In this document: piece after piece, positions 23,577-24,155 of the stretch | Numbering within the stretch: the stretch's first letter is position 1 | Layout of the letters: the number at the start of each line of letters is the position of its first letter | The notes under the pieces: generated by a model | The model's database searches: none | Told to the model about the DNA's origin: nothing | The model's input: the letters and a program-made list of their open reading frames with translations, nothing else | Position numbers and translations under genes: made by a program | NCBI GenBank assembly: GCA_045601465.1 | Contig: JAZRZU010000049.1 | Span: 1 to 24,155, forward strand | Source: RGIG3009 sp045601465 | GTDB lineage: Bacteria > Bacillota > Clostridia > Oscillospirales > Acutalibacteraceae | Direction: 5' to 3' | DNA length: 24,155 bases

Positions 23577-24155
23577 ATGGAAAAATTGATTGCAAAAGAC
23601 CTGCTCAGTATCAAAGCAGTATTCTTCCGTCCGGAAGAACCCTTTACGTGGGCAAGCGGTATTAAAAGCCCCGTATATTGCGATAACCGGTTAACGCTGA
23701 GCGATCCCAAAGTGCGCACCGATGTGGAAGAAGGTCTCGCTTCTTTAATTAAACAACATTATCCGGAAGCGGAAGTGCTGATGGGTACTTCGACTGCCGG
23801 CATTGCGCATGCCGCTATTACGGGCCATTTAATGGGGCTGCCGATGGGCTATGTGCGCTCGGGCGCCAAAGACCATGGCAGACAAAACCAAATTGAAGGT
23901 CGTTTACTTCCCGGCCAAAAGGTTGTAGTTGTAGAAGATTTGATCTCGACCGGCGGTAGTGTGTTAGAGGTCGTTGACGTATTGCGGAATGCAGGCGCAG
24001 AGGTTTTGGGTATTGTCAGTATTTTCACTTACGGTATGAAAAAGGGTGTCGAGCGCTTGGCAACCGCAAATGTCAAAAATGTGTCGTTGACCAACTTCGA
24101 TGTTATCGCACAGGTAGCTGCCGAAGAGCAGTATATTAAACCGGAAGATGTGAAG
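23577..24155 (+). CDS. pyrE: Orotate phosphoribosyltransferase (3' end outside window)
   Basis: Joins orotate and PRPP to give orotidine monophosphate, the substrate of PyrF. The frame opens at ATG 23577 after AAGGAGAGGA (23561-23570) and stays open to the window edge, 193 codons. It contains FTWASGIKSPVYCDNR, the GTSTAGIAHAA loop, the flexible loop YVRSGAKDHGRQNQIEG and the PRPP-binding VVVVEDLISTGGSV with E120-D121. The usual length is about 200-220 residues, so only a short tail is missing. It is the sixth gene of the operon. Confidence 0.97.
   Translation, partial: MEKLIAKDLLSIKAVFFRPEEPFTWASGIKSPVYCDNRLTLSDPKVRTDVEEGLASLIKQHYPEAEVLMGTSTAGIAHAAITGHLMGLPMGYVRSGAKDHGRQNQIEGRLLPGQKVVVVEDLISTGGSVLEVVDVLRNAGAEVLGIVSIFTYGMKKGVERLATANVKNVSLTNFDVIAQVAAEEQYIKPEDVK

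Noticed and set aside
1..24155. tRNA, rRNA, CRISPR array, insertion sequence or defence system
   Set aside because: I found no cloverleaf-type tRNA sequence, no regularly spaced repeats, no transposase other than the partial recombinase at the left edge, and no recognisable defence or toxin-antitoxin genes.

Overview
The window looks like a chromosomal stretch of a low-to-mid GC, anaerobic Firmicute, most likely class Clostridia (an Oscillospirales-type gut organism is my guess, not proven). The reasons are consensus sigma-A promoters with 17-bp spacers, strong AAGGAGG ribosome-binding sites, an alanine T-box leader in front of alaS, a PyrR-type attenuator in front of the pyr genes, flavin-dependent ThyX, and the heterodimeric class 1B dihydroorotate dehydrogenase (PyrD plus PyrK). 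Apart from the left edge the content is housekeeping, and almost everything reads on the + strand.

Left edge (1-600): the 3' end of a large serine recombinase, which marks the end of an integrative element lying mostly outside the window. It is followed by about 130 bases open in one frame without any start codon (perhaps the 3' remnant of an interrupted gene) and a 16-bp-stem terminator.

600-3751: one gene encoding a DUF4080-type radical SAM protein fused to a HAD phosphatase. It converges on a minus-strand TVP38/TMEM64 membrane protein, and the two share a bidirectional terminator.

3752-12408: divergent promoters, then a nine-gene collinear run with overlaps or very short gaps: thyX, thymidylate kinase, a DUF2156 protein, a GNAT acetyltransferase, a DJ-1/PfpI protein, 5-formyl-THF cyclo-ligase, mltG, a U32-family protein and a class B penicillin-binding protein. 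ThyX, Tmk and the cyclo-ligase connect dTMP synthesis with folate one-carbon units. MltG and the PBP act on peptidoglycan. A palindromic hairpin lies directly before the PBP start.

12409-16564: promoter and alanine T-box riboswitch, alaS, a HIT-family protein, and a DEDDh exonuclease with a C-terminal zinc ribbon.

16565-24155: promoter and PyrR-type attenuator, then pyrC-carB-pyrK-pyrD-pyrF-pyrE (pyrE runs off the window). These cover UMP synthesis except the aspartate carbamoyltransferase step. carA, pyrB and pyrR are not in this stretch. I found no tRNA, rRNA, CRISPR array or complete mobile element, and I do not see a clearly new multi-gene system. The best leads are the radical SAM-HAD fusion, the element/chromosome junction, the exonuclease-zinc ribbon protein and the pyr operon without carA and pyrR.
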